Assembly: GCF_022601875.1 (NCBI RefSeq)
Contig: NZ_JAKVIP010000030.1
Coordinates: forward strand, 1 to 42,120
Reading direction: 5' to 3'
Source: Chryseobacterium sp. SSA4.19
Lineage (GTDB): Bacteria > Bacteroidota > Bacteroidia > Flavobacteriales > Weeksellaceae
Length of the DNA: 42,120 nt
The notes under the pieces were generated by a model. The model was not told where the DNA came from, made no database searches, and worked only from the letters and a program-made list of their open reading frames with translations. Every line of letters starts with the position of its first letter. Position 1 is the stretch's first letter. Positions 23,697 through 32,438 of this stretch are shown here, one piece after another. The position numbers and the translations under genes were made by a program.

Positions 23697-26600
23697 ATGT
23701 CAAATAAAAATAAATCAAGTAGATTTAATAAAATAACCATCGGTTTAGCTTCTCCGGAGTCCATTTTACAGGACTCAAGAGGAGAGGTTTTAAAGCCGGA
23801 AACCATTAACTACAGAACACACAAGCCTGAAAGGGACGGATTGTTCTGTGAAAAAATCTTCGGTCCTATCAAAGATTACGAATGTGCTTGTGGTAAATAC
23901 AAGAGAATTCGTTACAAAGGGATCGTTTGTGACCGTTGTGGAGTAGAAGTAACAGAGAAGAAAGTAAGAAGAGAGCGAATCGGGCATATCAATTTGGTAG
24001 TTCCTATTGCTCACATATGGTATTTCCGTTCTTTACCAAACAAAATTGGTTATCTTTTAGGAATTCCTTCTAAGAAATTAGATATGATCATCTACTACGA
24101 AAGATACGTAGTGATTCAGCAGGGGATTGCTAAAAAATTAGACGGTTCTGACTTCGATAACATGGAATTCTTGACAGAAGAAGAGTACCTTGATATCATG
24201 GAAACTCTGCCTGTTGAAAACCAATATCTTGATGATTCCGATCCGAACAAATTCATCGCTAAGATGGGTGCTGAAGCGGTTGAGGAATTGTTAAAAAGAA
24301 TTGACCTTGATGCCTTGTCTTTCGACTTGAGACACAAAGCACATAACGAAGGTTCAAAGCAAAGAAGAACTGAAGCTCTGAAAAGATTAAATGTTGTAGA
24401 AGCATTAAGAGGTGCCAATACAAGAATGATCAACAGACCGGAGTGGATGATTATGCGTGTACTTCCAGTTATCCCACCGGAACTAAGACCATTGGTTCCA
24501 TTGGATGGTGGACGTTTCGCTACTTCCGATTTGAATGACCTTTACAGAAGAGTAATCATCAGAAATAACCGTTTGAAGAGATTATTGGAGATCAAAGCTC
24601 CGGAAGTAATCTTAAGAAACGAGAAGCGTATGCTTCAGGAATCTGTAGACTCATTATTTGATAATACGAGAAAATCTTCTGCAGTAAAATCTGAATCAAA
24701 CAGACCGTTGAAATCGCTTTCCGATTCATTGAAAGGAAAGCAGGGTCGTTTCCGTCAGAACTTATTAGGGAAAAGGGTAGATTACTCGGCGCGTTCGGTA
24801 ATTGTTGTAGGTCCGAACTTACAGCTTCACGAATGTGGTATTCCTAAAGATATGGCTGCGGAACTATACAAACCGTTTATCATCAGAAAACTGATTGAAA
24901 GAGGAATTGTAAAAACCGTAAAATCTGCAAAAAGAATTATTGACAGAAAAGAACCGGTAGTATATGATATTCTTGAAAATGTGATGAAAGGTCACCCGGT
25001 TTTATTAAACAGGGCACCTACGCTTCACAGATTGGGAATCCAGGCATTCCAGCCTAAAATGATCGAAGGGAAGGCAATCCAGTTACACCCATTGGTAACA
25101 ACAGCGTTCAACGCCGATTTCGATGGTGACCAGATGGCGGTACATTTACCGTTAGGCCCTGAAGCAATCCTGGAAGCTCAGTTATTGATGCTAGGCTCTC
25201 AGAATATCCTGAACCCGGCAAACGGTTCTCCGATTACCGTACCTTCTCAGGACATGGTTTTGGGTCTGTATTTTATGACCAAAGAATTGAGCTCTACAGA
25301 TGATATGAAAGTATTGGGTGAAGGCCTTGTATTCTATTCTCCTGAAGAAGCCGAAATCGCTTATGCGGAAGGAAGAGTATCTTTAAATGCTAAAGTAAGA
25401 TGCAGGCTTCCTGTAAAAGAAGATGGTGAGATCGTAACCAGATTGATAGAAACTTCTGTAGGTAGAATCTTATTTAACCAGATTGTTCCTAAACAGTCAG
25501 GATATATCAATGAGCTGCTTACTAAGAAATCGCTAAGAAACATTATCGGTAGAGTTCTTGATGACACCGATTTCCCGACCACCGTGAAGTTCCTGGATGC
25601 CATGAAAGATTTAGGATATTCAAACGCATTCAAAGGAGGTCTTTCATTCTCATTAGGGGACATTGTGGTTCCTGTTGAGAAAAAGAAAATGATTGCTACC
25701 TCGATTGAAACAGTAGACGAAATCAGAGCCAACTATAACATGGGTCTTATTACAGATACGGAACGTTACAACCAGGTAATTGATGTTTGGACAAACACGA
25801 ATGCAGGATTAACTGAGATGATCATGAGCAGAATGAAAGTTGACCAGGGTGGATTCAATTCTGTATATATGATGCTTGACTCAGGAGCAAGGGGTTCTAA
25901 GGAACAGATCCGTCAGTTATCAGGGATGAGAGGTTTGATGGCAAAACCGCAGAAAGCCGGTTCTACCGGTGCGGAGATCATTGAAAACCCGATCCTTGCG
26001 AACTTTAAAGAAGGTCTTTCCATCTTGGAATACTTTATCTCTACCCACGGTGCCCGTAAAGGTCTTGCGGATACCGCTCTTAAAACGGCCGATGCCGGTT
26101 ACTTAACGAGAAGATTGGTAGATGTGGCACAGGATGTTATTGTTACAGAAGCAGACTGTGGAACATTAAGAGGAACAGAAGTTACTGCACTTAAGAAAAA
26201 TGACGAAATCGTTGAAAAGATTTCTGAAAGAATCTTAGGTAGAGTATCTCTTCATAATATTTATGATCCTGAAAGTGATGAGTTAATTGCTGAAGCAGAT
26301 CAGGTAATTAACGAAACATTAGCTAAGAGAATTGAAGAAGCAGCATTAGAATCGGTGGAAGTTCGTTCACCATTGACTTGTGAAGCTAAGAAAGGAATCT
26401 GTGCTAAATGTTACGGTAGAAACTTAGCCACCGGTAAAGTAATCCATATGGGTGAAGCGGTAGGTGTTATTGCAGCACAATCCATCGGTGAACCGGGAAC
26501 TCAGCTTACATTGAGAACTTTCCACCAGGGGGGTACTGCGGGTAACGTTTCAGAAAATCCTTCAATTGTTGCAAGGAGAGACGGTATCGTTGAAATGGAC

Positions 26601-27962
26601 GAAGTAAGAACCATTACTTCTGAAGACGAAAACGGAAATACGGCTGAAGTTGTGGTTTCCCGTTCAACAGAATTCAGATTGGTGGCTGATAATGAGTCCA
26701 GAACTCCACTAATGGTAGCTAACGTACCTTACGGTTCCATACTATCTGTAAAACCGGGAGATAAAGTAAGCAAAGGAGATGTGATCTGTAGATGGGATCC
26801 GTACAACGCGGTTATCATTGCAGAAACTGCCGGTAAGGTAGAATATGAGGATATCATCCAGGGTATTTCATTCCAGCTTGAGATTGACGAACAGACCGGA
26901 TTTGAAGAGAAAGTAATCTCTGAATCCAGAAATAAGAAAGCCGTACCTACTCTGAAAGTAGTGGATTCTAAAGGAGTTGAGCAAAGAGCATACAACTTAC
27001 CGGTAGGAGCCCACTTAATGGTAAACGATGGTGAAAAAATTAAAGCCGGTAAAGTTTTAATTAAAATCCCGAGAAAATCTGCAAAAGCAGGGGATATCAC
27101 CGGAGGTCTTCCGAGAGTTACCGAATTATTCGAAGCAAGAAACCCTTCAAACCCGGCAGTGGTTACAGAAATCGACGGGGTGGTTTCTTACGGAAAAATC
27201 AAGAGAGGTAACCGTGAATTGATTGTAGAAGCGAAAACTGGTGAAAGAAAAATTTATTTAGTTAAATTATCCAATCAGATCCTGGTACAGGAAAATGACT
27301 TCGTAAGAGCTGGTTCACCGCTTTCTGACGGATCTATCACACCGGATGATATCTTAAGAATCAAAGGTCCAACGGCGGTTCAGGAATATCTGGTAAATGA
27401 AATTCAGGAAGTTTACCGTCTTCAGGGGGTAAAAATCGATGATAAGCACTTTGAAATTATCGTAAGACAGATGATGACCAAAGTATCTATTGTTGACGGA
27501 GGTGATACTCAGTTCCTTGAAGGAGCTCTTGAACATAAATATGATTTCCTTGAAGAAAACAACAGGGTATTCGGACTTAAAGTTGTAATGGATGCCGGAG
27601 ATTCTAAAATCTTCAAGCCGGGTCAGATGATTACAGCAAGAGAATTAAGAGACGAAAATTCTAAACTGAAGCGTGAAGATCAGGCTTTGGTTCAGGTAAG
27701 AGAAGCTCTTCCGGCTACTGCAACACCTGTACTTCAGGGGATTACAAGAGCCGCTCTTCAAACAAAATCATTCATGTCTGCAGCATCGTTCCAGGAAACC
27801 ACCAAGGTTCTTAACGAAGCAGCAGTGGCAGGTAAAGTTGATGAGCTGAACGGTCTTAAAGAAAACGTAATTGTAGGGCACAGAATCCCTGCAGGTACAG
27901 GTCTTAAAGAATACCAGAATGTGATCGTAGGTTCTAAAAAAGAATTCGAAGATCTTAACTAA
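23697..27962 (+). CDS. rpoC: DNA-directed RNA polymerase subunit beta'
   Basis: RpoC carries the catalytic Mg site. NADFDGDQMAVH is present with D474, D476 and D478 as the metal ligands. The N-terminal zinc ribbon is visible in CACGKYKRIRYKGIVCDRCG and a second Cys cluster in CEAKKGICAKCYGR. The trigger-loop and bridge-helix region is intact (GEAVGVIAAQSIGEPGTQLT). At 1421 aa it has the Bacteroidota length. The gene follows rpoB in one transcript and ends before a long inverted repeat. Confidence 0.99.
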   Translation: MSNKNKSSRFNKITIGLASPESILQDSRGEVLKPETINYRTHKPERDGLFCEKIFGPIKDYECACGKYKRIRYKGIVCDRCGVEVTEKKVRRERIGHINLVVPIAHIWYFRSLPNKIGYLLGIPSKKLDMIIYYERYVVIQQGIAKKLDGSDFDNMEFLTEEEYLDIMETLPVENQYLDDSDPNKFIAKMGAEAVEELLKRIDLDALSFDLRHKAHNEGSKQRRTEALKRLNVVEALRGANTRMINRPEWMIMRVLPVIPPELRPLVPLDGGRFATSDLNDLYRRVIIRNNRLKRLLEIKAPEVILRNEKRMLQESVDSLFDNTRKSSAVKSESNRPLKSLSDSLKGKQGRFRQNLLGKRVDYSARSVIVVGPNLQLHECGIPKDMAAELYKPFIIRKLIERGIVKTVKSAKRIIDRKEPVVYDILENVMKGHPVLLNRAPTLHRLGIQAFQPKMIEGKAIQLHPLVTTAFNADFDGDQMAVHLPLGPEAILEAQLLMLGSQNILNPANGSPITVPSQDMVLGLYFMTKELSSTDDMKVLGEGLVFYSPEEAEIAYAEGRVSLNAKVRCRLPVKEDGEIVTRLIETSVGRILFNQIVPKQSGYINELLTKKSLRNIIGRVLDDTDFPTTVKFLDAMKDLGYSNAFKGGLSFSLGDIVVPVEKKKMIATSIETVDEIRANYNMGLITDTERYNQVIDVWTNTNAGLTEMIMSRMKVDQGGFNSVYMMLDSGARGSKEQIRQLSGMRGLMAKPQKAGSTGAEIIENPILANFKEGLSILEYFISTHGARKGLADTALKTADAGYLTRRLVDVAQDVIVTEADCGTLRGTEVTALKKNDEIVEKISERILGRVSLHNIYDPESDELIAEADQVINETLAKRIEEAALESVEVRSPLTCEAKKGICAKCYGRNLATGKVIHMGEAVGVIAAQSIGEPGTQLTLRTFHQGGTAGNVSENPSIVARRDGIVEMDEVRTITSEDENGNTAEVVVSRSTEFRLVADNESRTPLMVANVPYGSILSVKPGDKVSKGDVICRWDPYNAVIIAETAGKVEYEDIIQGISFQLEIDEQTGFEEKVISESRNKKAVPTLKVVDSKGVEQRAYNLPVGAHLMVNDGEKIKAGKVLIKIPRKSAKAGDITGGLPRVTELFEARNPSNPAVVTEIDGVVSYGKIKRGNRELIVEAKTGERKIYLVKLSNQILVQENDFVRAGSPLSDGSITPDDILRIKGPTAVQEYLVNEIQEVYRLQGVKIDDKHFEIIVRQMMTKVSIVDGGDTQFLEGALEHKYDFLEENNRVFGLKVVMDAGDSKIFKPGQMITARELRDENSKLKREDQALVQVREALPATATPVLQGITRAALQTKSFMSAASFQETTKVLNEAAVAGKVDELNGLKENVIVGHRIPAGTGLKEYQNVIVGSKKEFEDLN

Positions 27963-27973
27963 AATTAATAATT

Positions 27974-28024
27974 TGAAATTTGAGGTTCGGAATTATTTTT
28001 ATACTTTCACAATCTCAAATTTCA
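27974..28024. terminator. Inverted repeat after rpoC
   Basis: TGAAATTTGAG (27974-27984) and CTCAAATTTCA (28014-28024) are perfect 11-bp arms around 29 bases, followed by TTTTTA. The AT-rich stem and long loop make it a weak terminator, perhaps allowing readthrough into the DUF3467 gene. Confidence 0.5.
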
Positions 28025-28048
28025 TTTTTAAAAAATATAATTTATACA

Positions 28049-28357
28049 ATGGACAACCAGAATCAAAACAACGATCCAAACAACATCAACATTCAATTAA
28101 ACGAAATGGTAGCATCAGGAGTTTACTGTAACCTTGCGTTGGTAAACCACTCTCCATCTGAGTTTGTAGTAGATTTTATTCAGTTAATGCCAGGTGTGCA
28201 GCAGGCAAACGTACGTTCAAGAGTTATTCTTGCTCCGCTTCACGCTAAAAGAGTATTAACCGCTCTTCAGCAAAACATCACTAATTACGAGCAGCAATTC
28301 GGAGAAATCAAAGAAGTTGAGCCTTTCGTATTAGGAGGAAATAACGTAAACGCTTAA
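28049..28357 (+). CDS. DUF3467 family protein
   Basis: This is a 102-aa cytoplasmic protein of unknown function, resembling the DUF3467 family by the central pattern GVYCNLALVNHSPSEFVVDF and ANVRSRVILAPLHAKRVLTA. I chose the ATG at 28049, which gives the Asn/Gln-rich start MDNQNQNN; an upstream extension would run through the inverted repeat. Proteins of this family commonly sit directly after rpoC in Bacteroidota, which hints at a link to transcription, though none is proved. A strong terminator follows. Confidence 0.85.
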   Translation: MDNQNQNNDPNNINIQLNEMVASGVYCNLALVNHSPSEFVVDFIQLMPGVQQANVRSRVILAPLHAKRVLTALQQNITNYEQQFGEIKEVEPFVLGGNNVNA

Positions 28358-28378
28358 GATTTATCTTACATAAAATTA

Positions 28379-28410
28379 GAACGCCTCAGTGAAAACTGAG
28401 GCGTTCTTTA
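28379..28410 (+). terminator. Terminator after the DUF3467 gene
   Basis: GAACGCCTCAG and CTGAGGCGTTC form a perfect 11-bp stem with loop TGAAAA and a T-rich tail. Confidence 0.9.
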
Positions 28411-28493
28411 TAATAGAACATAGATTTAAATGAATATCCGTGATCAAATATCGGTAATAGATAAAAAAATAATATACGGACTTCACAATTTTA

Positions 28494-28501
28494 TATCTTT
28501 G
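28494..28501 (+). promoter_or_regulatory. -7 element of the Crp/Fnr regulator gene
   Basis: TATCTTTG matches TAnnTTTG and lies 23 bases before the ATG at 28525. No TTTG is found at the -33 position. Confidence 0.55.
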
Positions 28502-28524
28502 TTGTTAAATATGATATAAAGGAT

Positions 28525-29175
28525 ATGGTAAATAATGAGTTTATTCTTAATAAATTCGGTTTTCTGGGAGTTGATTTTTTAAATGAATTTGATCAGCATG
28601 CTGTAATTGTTGAAATTAAAGCAAAGGCCGAAATTGTAAGAGACGGACAAAAAAACAAATTTGTGCCTTTTTTGATAAAAGGTTCGATCAGGGTTTTTAC
28701 ATTAAATGATGGAAGGGAGCTTATTTATTATTATATAAAAGCCAACGACAGCTGTCTCATGACTTTTTCATCGATCTTTACAGATTGTATAAGCCGTGTC
28801 TATGCGGTGGCAGAAGAAGATTCCGAAGTCATACTGATTCCAATTTCCGTGGTTCATGATTGGCTGATCAGATTTCCTGAAATTAACAGGGTATTTTATC
28901 ACGAATATGACAAAAGGTTTTCAGATGTGATGAGTATGGTCAATGATGCCGTTTTCCACAGGCTTGACAAAAGGGTTCTGAACTATATAAAACAGCAGAT
29001 TTCACTTACGGGAAATAATCCCATTAAGCTTACGCATAGAGAAATTGCCGGAAATCTAGGGACTTCAAGAGAAGTGGTAAGCAGGGTTCTTAAAAAAATC
29101 GAGAACGAGGGAGAAATTTTTCAGACTAAAGAAGGTATAAAGGTTCCTGTAAATGAAAACATTAAACAATACTAA
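28525..29175 (+). CDS. Crp/Fnr-family transcriptional regulator
   Basis: The protein has an N-terminal cyclic-nucleotide-binding-type beta-barrel (about 25-125), a dimerisation helix, and a C-terminal winged HTH (about 150-205) with THREIAGNLGTSREVVSRVL. The recognition helix has R182, E183 and R187, the same residues and spacing that E. coli CRP (R180, E181, R185) uses to read TGTGA. The canonical cAMP phosphate-binding cassette is not evident, and there is no Fnr-type N-terminal Cys cluster; two Cys (C77, C88) sit in the sensory domain, so the signal is unknown. It is the first gene of the region, separated by about 115 bases from the envelope cluster, which carries a fitting CRP-like box. 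Confidence 0.9.
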   Translation: MVNNEFILNKFGFLGVDFLNEFDQHAVIVEIKAKAEIVRDGQKNKFVPFLIKGSIRVFTLNDGRELIYYYIKANDSCLMTFSSIFTDCISRVYAVAEEDSEVILIPISVVHDWLIRFPEINRVFYHEYDKRFSDVMSMVNDAVFHRLDKRVLNYIKQQISLTGNNPIKLTHREIAGNLGTSREVVSRVLKKIENEGEIFQTKEGIKVPVNENIKQY

Positions 29176-29226
29176 AATGTGGTATTGTTTATTTTTATTA
29201 CTTTCATTGATAAAAATAAAGTCCTC

Positions 29227-29242
29227 GGTGACTTTTATCACA
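29227..29242. promoter_or_regulatory. CRP-like box GGTGA-N6-TCACA
   Basis: The sequence GGTGACTTTTATCACA differs from the CRP consensus TGTGA-N6-TCACA at one half-site position. It is centred about 44 bases before the predicted start of transcription of the envelope cluster, close to a class II activator position. The regulator encoded directly upstream has CRP-type recognition residues. Confidence 0.6.
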
Positions 29243-29264
29243 CAATTTTAAAACGATAAGTCTA

Positions 29265-29272
29265 TAAGTTTG
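29265..29272 (+). promoter_or_regulatory. -7 element of the envelope redox cluster
   Basis: TAAGTTTG matches TAnnTTTG. No TTTG occurs at -33, where the CRP-like box instead lies just upstream, as expected of an activator-dependent promoter. The ATG of the first gene is at 29292. Confidence 0.6.
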
Positions 29273-29291
29273 CCATACAAATTCTAATGTA

Positions 29292-30143
29292 ATGCGTATG
29301 ACAAAAATGTTTTTATTCCTGTCGGTATTCGCTTCAGGCCTGATGTTTTCACAGGAAGACCTATTAAAAGATATTGACACCATTCAGACCAAAAATACGG
29401 AGACTTCCCAACCTGCCTTTAAGGCATTGCAGATTGTCACCGGACAATCTACAAAACTTTCTGCAAAAAATGAATGGTATATTGTTGTGGCACACCGTTT
29501 CGGCGATGTAAGCAAAGGATTTAAAGATTTTTTCGGATTGGATGATGCTTCCACTAAATTGGGGGTAATTTATGGAGCTACTGACTGGCTCTCTCTTAAT
29601 TTATCCAGAGAAACGAACTTAAAAACTTTTGAAGGAGGAGCCAAATACAGATTGTTAAAACAAAACGACAATTTCCCGGTAGATGTAGTGGGGTATAATG
29701 TGATGGCAGTAAATACAGACCTTCGCAAAGACAATTATCCTCATCTTAAGTTCGGTGACAGGCTTTCTTATCTGACGCAGGCTTTAATTTCAAGAAGGTT
29801 CAGTGATGATTTTTCATTACAGCTTACGCCGTCCTATGTTCATAAAAACCTCTATGATCCAAAAGTAGAAGACAAGAACCAGTTTCTGACCGGTCTTGGC
29901 GGAAGGTATAAGATCTCAAAAAGAATATCTATTAATGCAGAATATTTTGTGAATTTCGATAATCACAGTTTTTATAAAAATCCTTTGTCATTAGGAATGG
30001 ATATAGAAACCGGCGGACACGTATTCCAGCTATTATTTACGAATTCCCAGATCAATTCAGATATCGGATATCTTACGAATGCTACCGGTAAGTGGGAAAA
30101 AGGACAGATTTTCTTTGGGTTTAACCTTTATAGAGTTTTTTAA
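29292..30143 (+). CDS. DUF5777-type outer-membrane beta-barrel protein
   Basis: A signal peptide (about 1-20, ending MFSQ) precedes a mature protein of about 260 residues composed of alternating beta strands, with the last strand ending in Phe (FFGFNLYRVF), as in outer-membrane barrels. I recognise the segment around EWYIVVAHRFGDVSKGFKDF as the DUF5777 family of Flavobacteriia. No enzymatic function is known to me. It is the first gene after the CRP-like box, and the cytochrome gene begins one base after its stop codon. Confidence 0.8.
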   Translation: MRMTKMFLFLSVFASGLMFSQEDLLKDIDTIQTKNTETSQPAFKALQIVTGQSTKLSAKNEWYIVVAHRFGDVSKGFKDFFGLDDASTKLGVIYGATDWLSLNLSRETNLKTFEGGAKYRLLKQNDNFPVDVVGYNVMAVNTDLRKDNYPHLKFGDRLSYLTQALISRRFSDDFSLQLTPSYVHKNLYDPKVEDKNQFLTGLGGRYKISKRISINAEYFVNFDNHSFYKNPLSLGMDIETGGHVFQLLFTNSQINSDIGYLTNATGKWEKGQIFFGFNLYRVF

Positions 30144-30144
30144 T

Positions 30145-30483
30145 ATGAAAAAGTTTATATATATCGTTTCATCAGCAGTATTAATGGCAGCTTGTGAAAG
30201 CAGGACTTATGAAGAAATCTCAGATACTGCTCCTATTACGGAAAAGATAACCTATAATAAGGATGTTAAAGCCATTATTGAGACCAATTGTGTGGCTTGC
30301 CATTCTCCGGGACCACAGGCCCTGACTAATTATAATCAGGTTAAAAGTAACATCGATAATATTATCGACAGGATCAACAGACCTAACGGAGATCCCGGAA
30401 AAATGCCGCAGGGCGGTAGCCTTTCACCTGCACAAATCAATATCATTACAAAATGGAAAGCCGATGGGCTTACTGAAAATTAA
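30145..30483 (+). CDS. Monoheme c-type cytochrome lipoprotein
   Basis: The 112-aa product from ATG 30145 has a lipobox LMAAC (Cys17) and one haem c motif, CVACH (C49, C52, H53). Met87 in GKMPQGG is a plausible sixth ligand. It is expected to be lipid-anchored and to carry one haem, acting as a small electron carrier at the envelope. I rejected an in-frame start at 30079 because it lies inside the upstream barrel gene and would hide the signal peptide. It follows the barrel gene directly and precedes the YceI gene by 11 bases. Confidence 0.88.
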   Translation: MKKFIYIVSSAVLMAACESRTYEEISDTAPITEKITYNKDVKAIIETNCVACHSPGPQALTNYNQVKSNIDNIIDRINRPNGDPGKMPQGGSLSPAQINIITKWKADGLTEN

Positions 30484-30494
30484 AAATCATTCAT

Positions 30495-31040
30495 ATGAAA
30501 AAGCTGATCGTATTAATCGTTTTGTTGATTTCCGGCAATTTTATTTTTGCACAGAAATACATGTCCAAAACAGGAAAAGTAACATTTGAAGCATCTGTAC
30601 CGCTTTTCGAAGATGTCTTTGCACAGGATGATAACAATGTTGTTGTTCTTAATGCTGACAATGGTGATATAGCCTCTGTCTCTGTTGTTAAAAATTTTCA
30701 TTTCAAGACAAAGCTTATGGAGGAGCATTTCAATGAAAGTTATGCAGAAACGGCAAAATATCCGAAGACCACATTCACTGGTAAAATTTTAAATTTTGAT
30801 AAGTCAAAACTTTCTGCATCGCCTCAGAAATATACGGTGCAGGGTACTCTCAACTTTCATGGGGTAGCAAAAGCATATACCTCAAATGCAACAGTTTCTT
30901 CCAAAGACGGAAAAATCTACATCAGCGGAGGATTTGTTGTGAGGGCTGCTGATCATAAAGTAACCATTCCAAAAATGGTAATGAAAAAAGTGGCTGAAAG
31001 TGTAAATGTTCAATACAATTATGTTTTAGTTAAGCAATGA
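30495..31040 (+). CDS. YceI family protein
   Basis: The 181-aa product has a signal peptide (MKKLIVLIVLLISGNFIFAQ) and a lipocalin-like YceI barrel, with the family features SKTGKVTFEASVPLFEDVFA, the FHFKTKLMEEHFNES region, YPKTTFTGKI and a C-terminal HKVTIPKMVMKKVAE. Known YceI structures bind polyisoprenoid chains such as ubiquinone or its precursors. Beside a cytochrome this suggests a quinone- or lipid-linked role, but this is inference. Its stop overlaps the ankyrin start (ATGA). Confidence 0.9.
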   Translation: MKKLIVLIVLLISGNFIFAQKYMSKTGKVTFEASVPLFEDVFAQDDNNVVVLNADNGDIASVSVVKNFHFKTKLMEEHFNESYAETAKYPKTTFTGKILNFDKSKLSASPQKYTVQGTLNFHGVAKAYTSNATVSSKDGKIYISGGFVVRAADHKVTIPKMVMKKVAESVNVQYNYVLVKQ

Positions 31041-31564
31041 AAAATCTCATCATAATAGTAAGTGTGTTTCTTGGATTCACACTTACTTATGCTCAGGAAA
31101 AAGCAAAATCAATTTTTGATATTGCCCGTACAGGAACCGTTTCAGAAGTTAAGCAACTGATGAAACAGAATCCGGATATTATCAACCAAACCAATGAGGC
31201 CGGTTTTTCACCGCTTATCCTGGCTTGCTACAGAGGAAATGTTGAGGTAGCTAAGTTTCTGATCGACAACGTAAAAGACGTAAATTATAAAAGCCAGGAA
31301 GGAACTGCTTTGTCAGGGCTTGCCTTCAGATATAATAAGGAACTGGTGGAATATCTTCTGAAGAAAAATGCAAATCCGAATGTTGCAGATGCCAGTGGAA
31401 CGACACCGCTGTTCTGGGCCGTAAAGTCCGGAAATAAAGAATTGACTGAAATGCTGCTTCAGTACAAAGCAGATAAAACAGTAAAAGATTCTCAGGGAAT
31501 GACCCCTTTTGAATATGCCTTACAGACAAACAATACAGAAATTATTAATCTTTTAAAAAATTAA
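31037..31564 (+). CDS. Secreted ankyrin-repeat protein
   Basis: The 175-aa product has a signal peptide (to about residue 19, TYAQ) followed by about four ankyrin repeats: GFSPLILACYRGNVEVAKFL, GTALSGLAFRYNKELVEYLL, GTTPLFWAVKSGNKELTEML and GMTPFEYALQTNNTEIINLL. Ankyrin repeats bind proteins, so it may scaffold other members of the cluster in the periplasm. It overlaps the YceI gene by four bases and ends 4 bases before the DOMON gene, showing tight co-expression. Confidence 0.9.
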   Translation: MKNLIIIVSVFLGFTLTYAQEKAKSIFDIARTGTVSEVKQLMKQNPDIINQTNEAGFSPLILACYRGNVEVAKFLIDNVKDVNYKSQEGTALSGLAFRYNKELVEYLLKKNANPNVADASGTTPLFWAVKSGNKELTEMLLQYKADKTVKDSQGMTPFEYALQTNNTEIINLLKN

Positions 31565-31568
31565 AAAA

Positions 31569-32318
31569 ATGAAAAAAGCTTTACTATTAGCATCAATGGT
31601 TCTGGCAACTTCGCTCGGAGCACAATTTTTTTCGACAGGCACAGTGAATTTACCCACTGCTTCTATGACCGTAAAAATAGTTACTAATCCTACTACGGTG
31701 ACCATGACTTTAACTGGAGACAGCAACTCAATGCTGGGTATTGGTTTTGGATCATCAGGAATGGCAGATGGTGCGGACGGATTTATTTACAATTCTGCTG
31801 CAAGTAGAGATTATACTTTTGATGGAATAGGAAATGCACCAATTGCGGATGCATCACAAGATTGGACAGTAACCTCTAATACTGTTTCAGGAAGTACAAG
31901 AACAATTATTGCTACAAGGAGCCTTGCAGGAGGAACGGGTGATTTTGCAATATCTAATTCGAATTCGAATATAAATATTTTTTATGCAAGAAGAGCAGGA
32001 AATACCAATTTAGGATATCATAGCTCAAGTAGAGATTATGCTACATTGTCAAGAACTTCCGTTTTAGCAACCGGAGAAGTGGCATCACAAAGCAAAAAAG
32101 TAGTCCTGTATCCTAATCCTGCAAAAGAAACGGTAAACATCAAAAATGCCGATACTATTAAATCGGTTGATATTTTTGAATCGACAGGAAGAAAAATCAA
32201 AACCGTGAAGATGGAAGGAACAGAACTCAATGTTTCCGACCTGAAATCCGGAAATTATTATTTCGAAATTACTTTGAAAGATGGTTCGACAGTTTTCGAG
32301 CAATTAATCAAAGAATAA
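31569..32318 (+). CDS. DOMON-like protein with T9SS C-terminal sorting domain
   Basis: The 249-aa product has a signal peptide (to about residue 19), a DOMON-like beta-sandwich (about 25-160) and a T9SS sorting domain (about 178-249, starting VVLYPNPAKETVNIK). DOMON signs are the Met in GMADGAD (M65), DASQDWTVTS, SLAGGTGDFAIS, and the late GYHSSS (H151). In cytochrome DOMON domains Met and His bind haem b, so M65 and H151 are candidate ligands. The sorting domain predicts outer-membrane translocation and cell-surface or extracellular placement. It ends the envelope cluster before a terminator. The DOMON call is by pattern and has no numerical support here. Confidence 0.7.
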   Translation: MKKALLLASMVLATSLGAQFFSTGTVNLPTASMTVKIVTNPTTVTMTLTGDSNSMLGIGFGSSGMADGADGFIYNSAASRDYTFDGIGNAPIADASQDWTVTSNTVSGSTRTIIATRSLAGGTGDFAISNSNSNINIFYARRAGNTNLGYHSSSRDYATLSRTSVLATGEVASQSKKVVLYPNPAKETVNIKNADTIKSVDIFESTGRKIKTVKMEGTELNVSDLKSGNYYFEITLKDGSTVFEQLIKE

Positions 32319-32324
32319 GCAAGA

Positions 32325-32347
32325 GCCACTGAAAAGTGGCTTTTTTT
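32325..32347 (+). terminator. Terminator of the envelope redox cluster
   Basis: GCCACT and AGTGGC form a 6-bp stem with a GAAA tetraloop, followed by seven T residues. Confidence 0.85.
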
Positions 32348-32415
32348 ATTACAGAAAGCATATGGTTTTAATGATTTTTTAACCTATGAAATTTCTTTGT
32401 CCCAATTTCGGCCGG

Positions 32416-32423
32416 TACCTTTG
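32416..32423 (+). promoter_or_regulatory. -7 element of the phosphodiesterase gene
   Basis: TACCTTTG matches TAnnTTTG and lies 15 bases before the ATG at 32439. A TTTG at 32396-32399 is 16 bases upstream, rather short for the usual spacing. Confidence 0.55.
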
Positions 32424-32438
32424 CATAAATTTTACATA

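Noticed and set aside
27980..28048. N-terminal extension of the DUF3467 frame
   Set aside because: The added residues come from the post-rpoC inverted repeat; the ATG at 28049 fits the family.
30079..30144. Upstream extension of the cytochrome gene
   Set aside because: It lies within the barrel gene and would bury the lipoprotein signal peptide.
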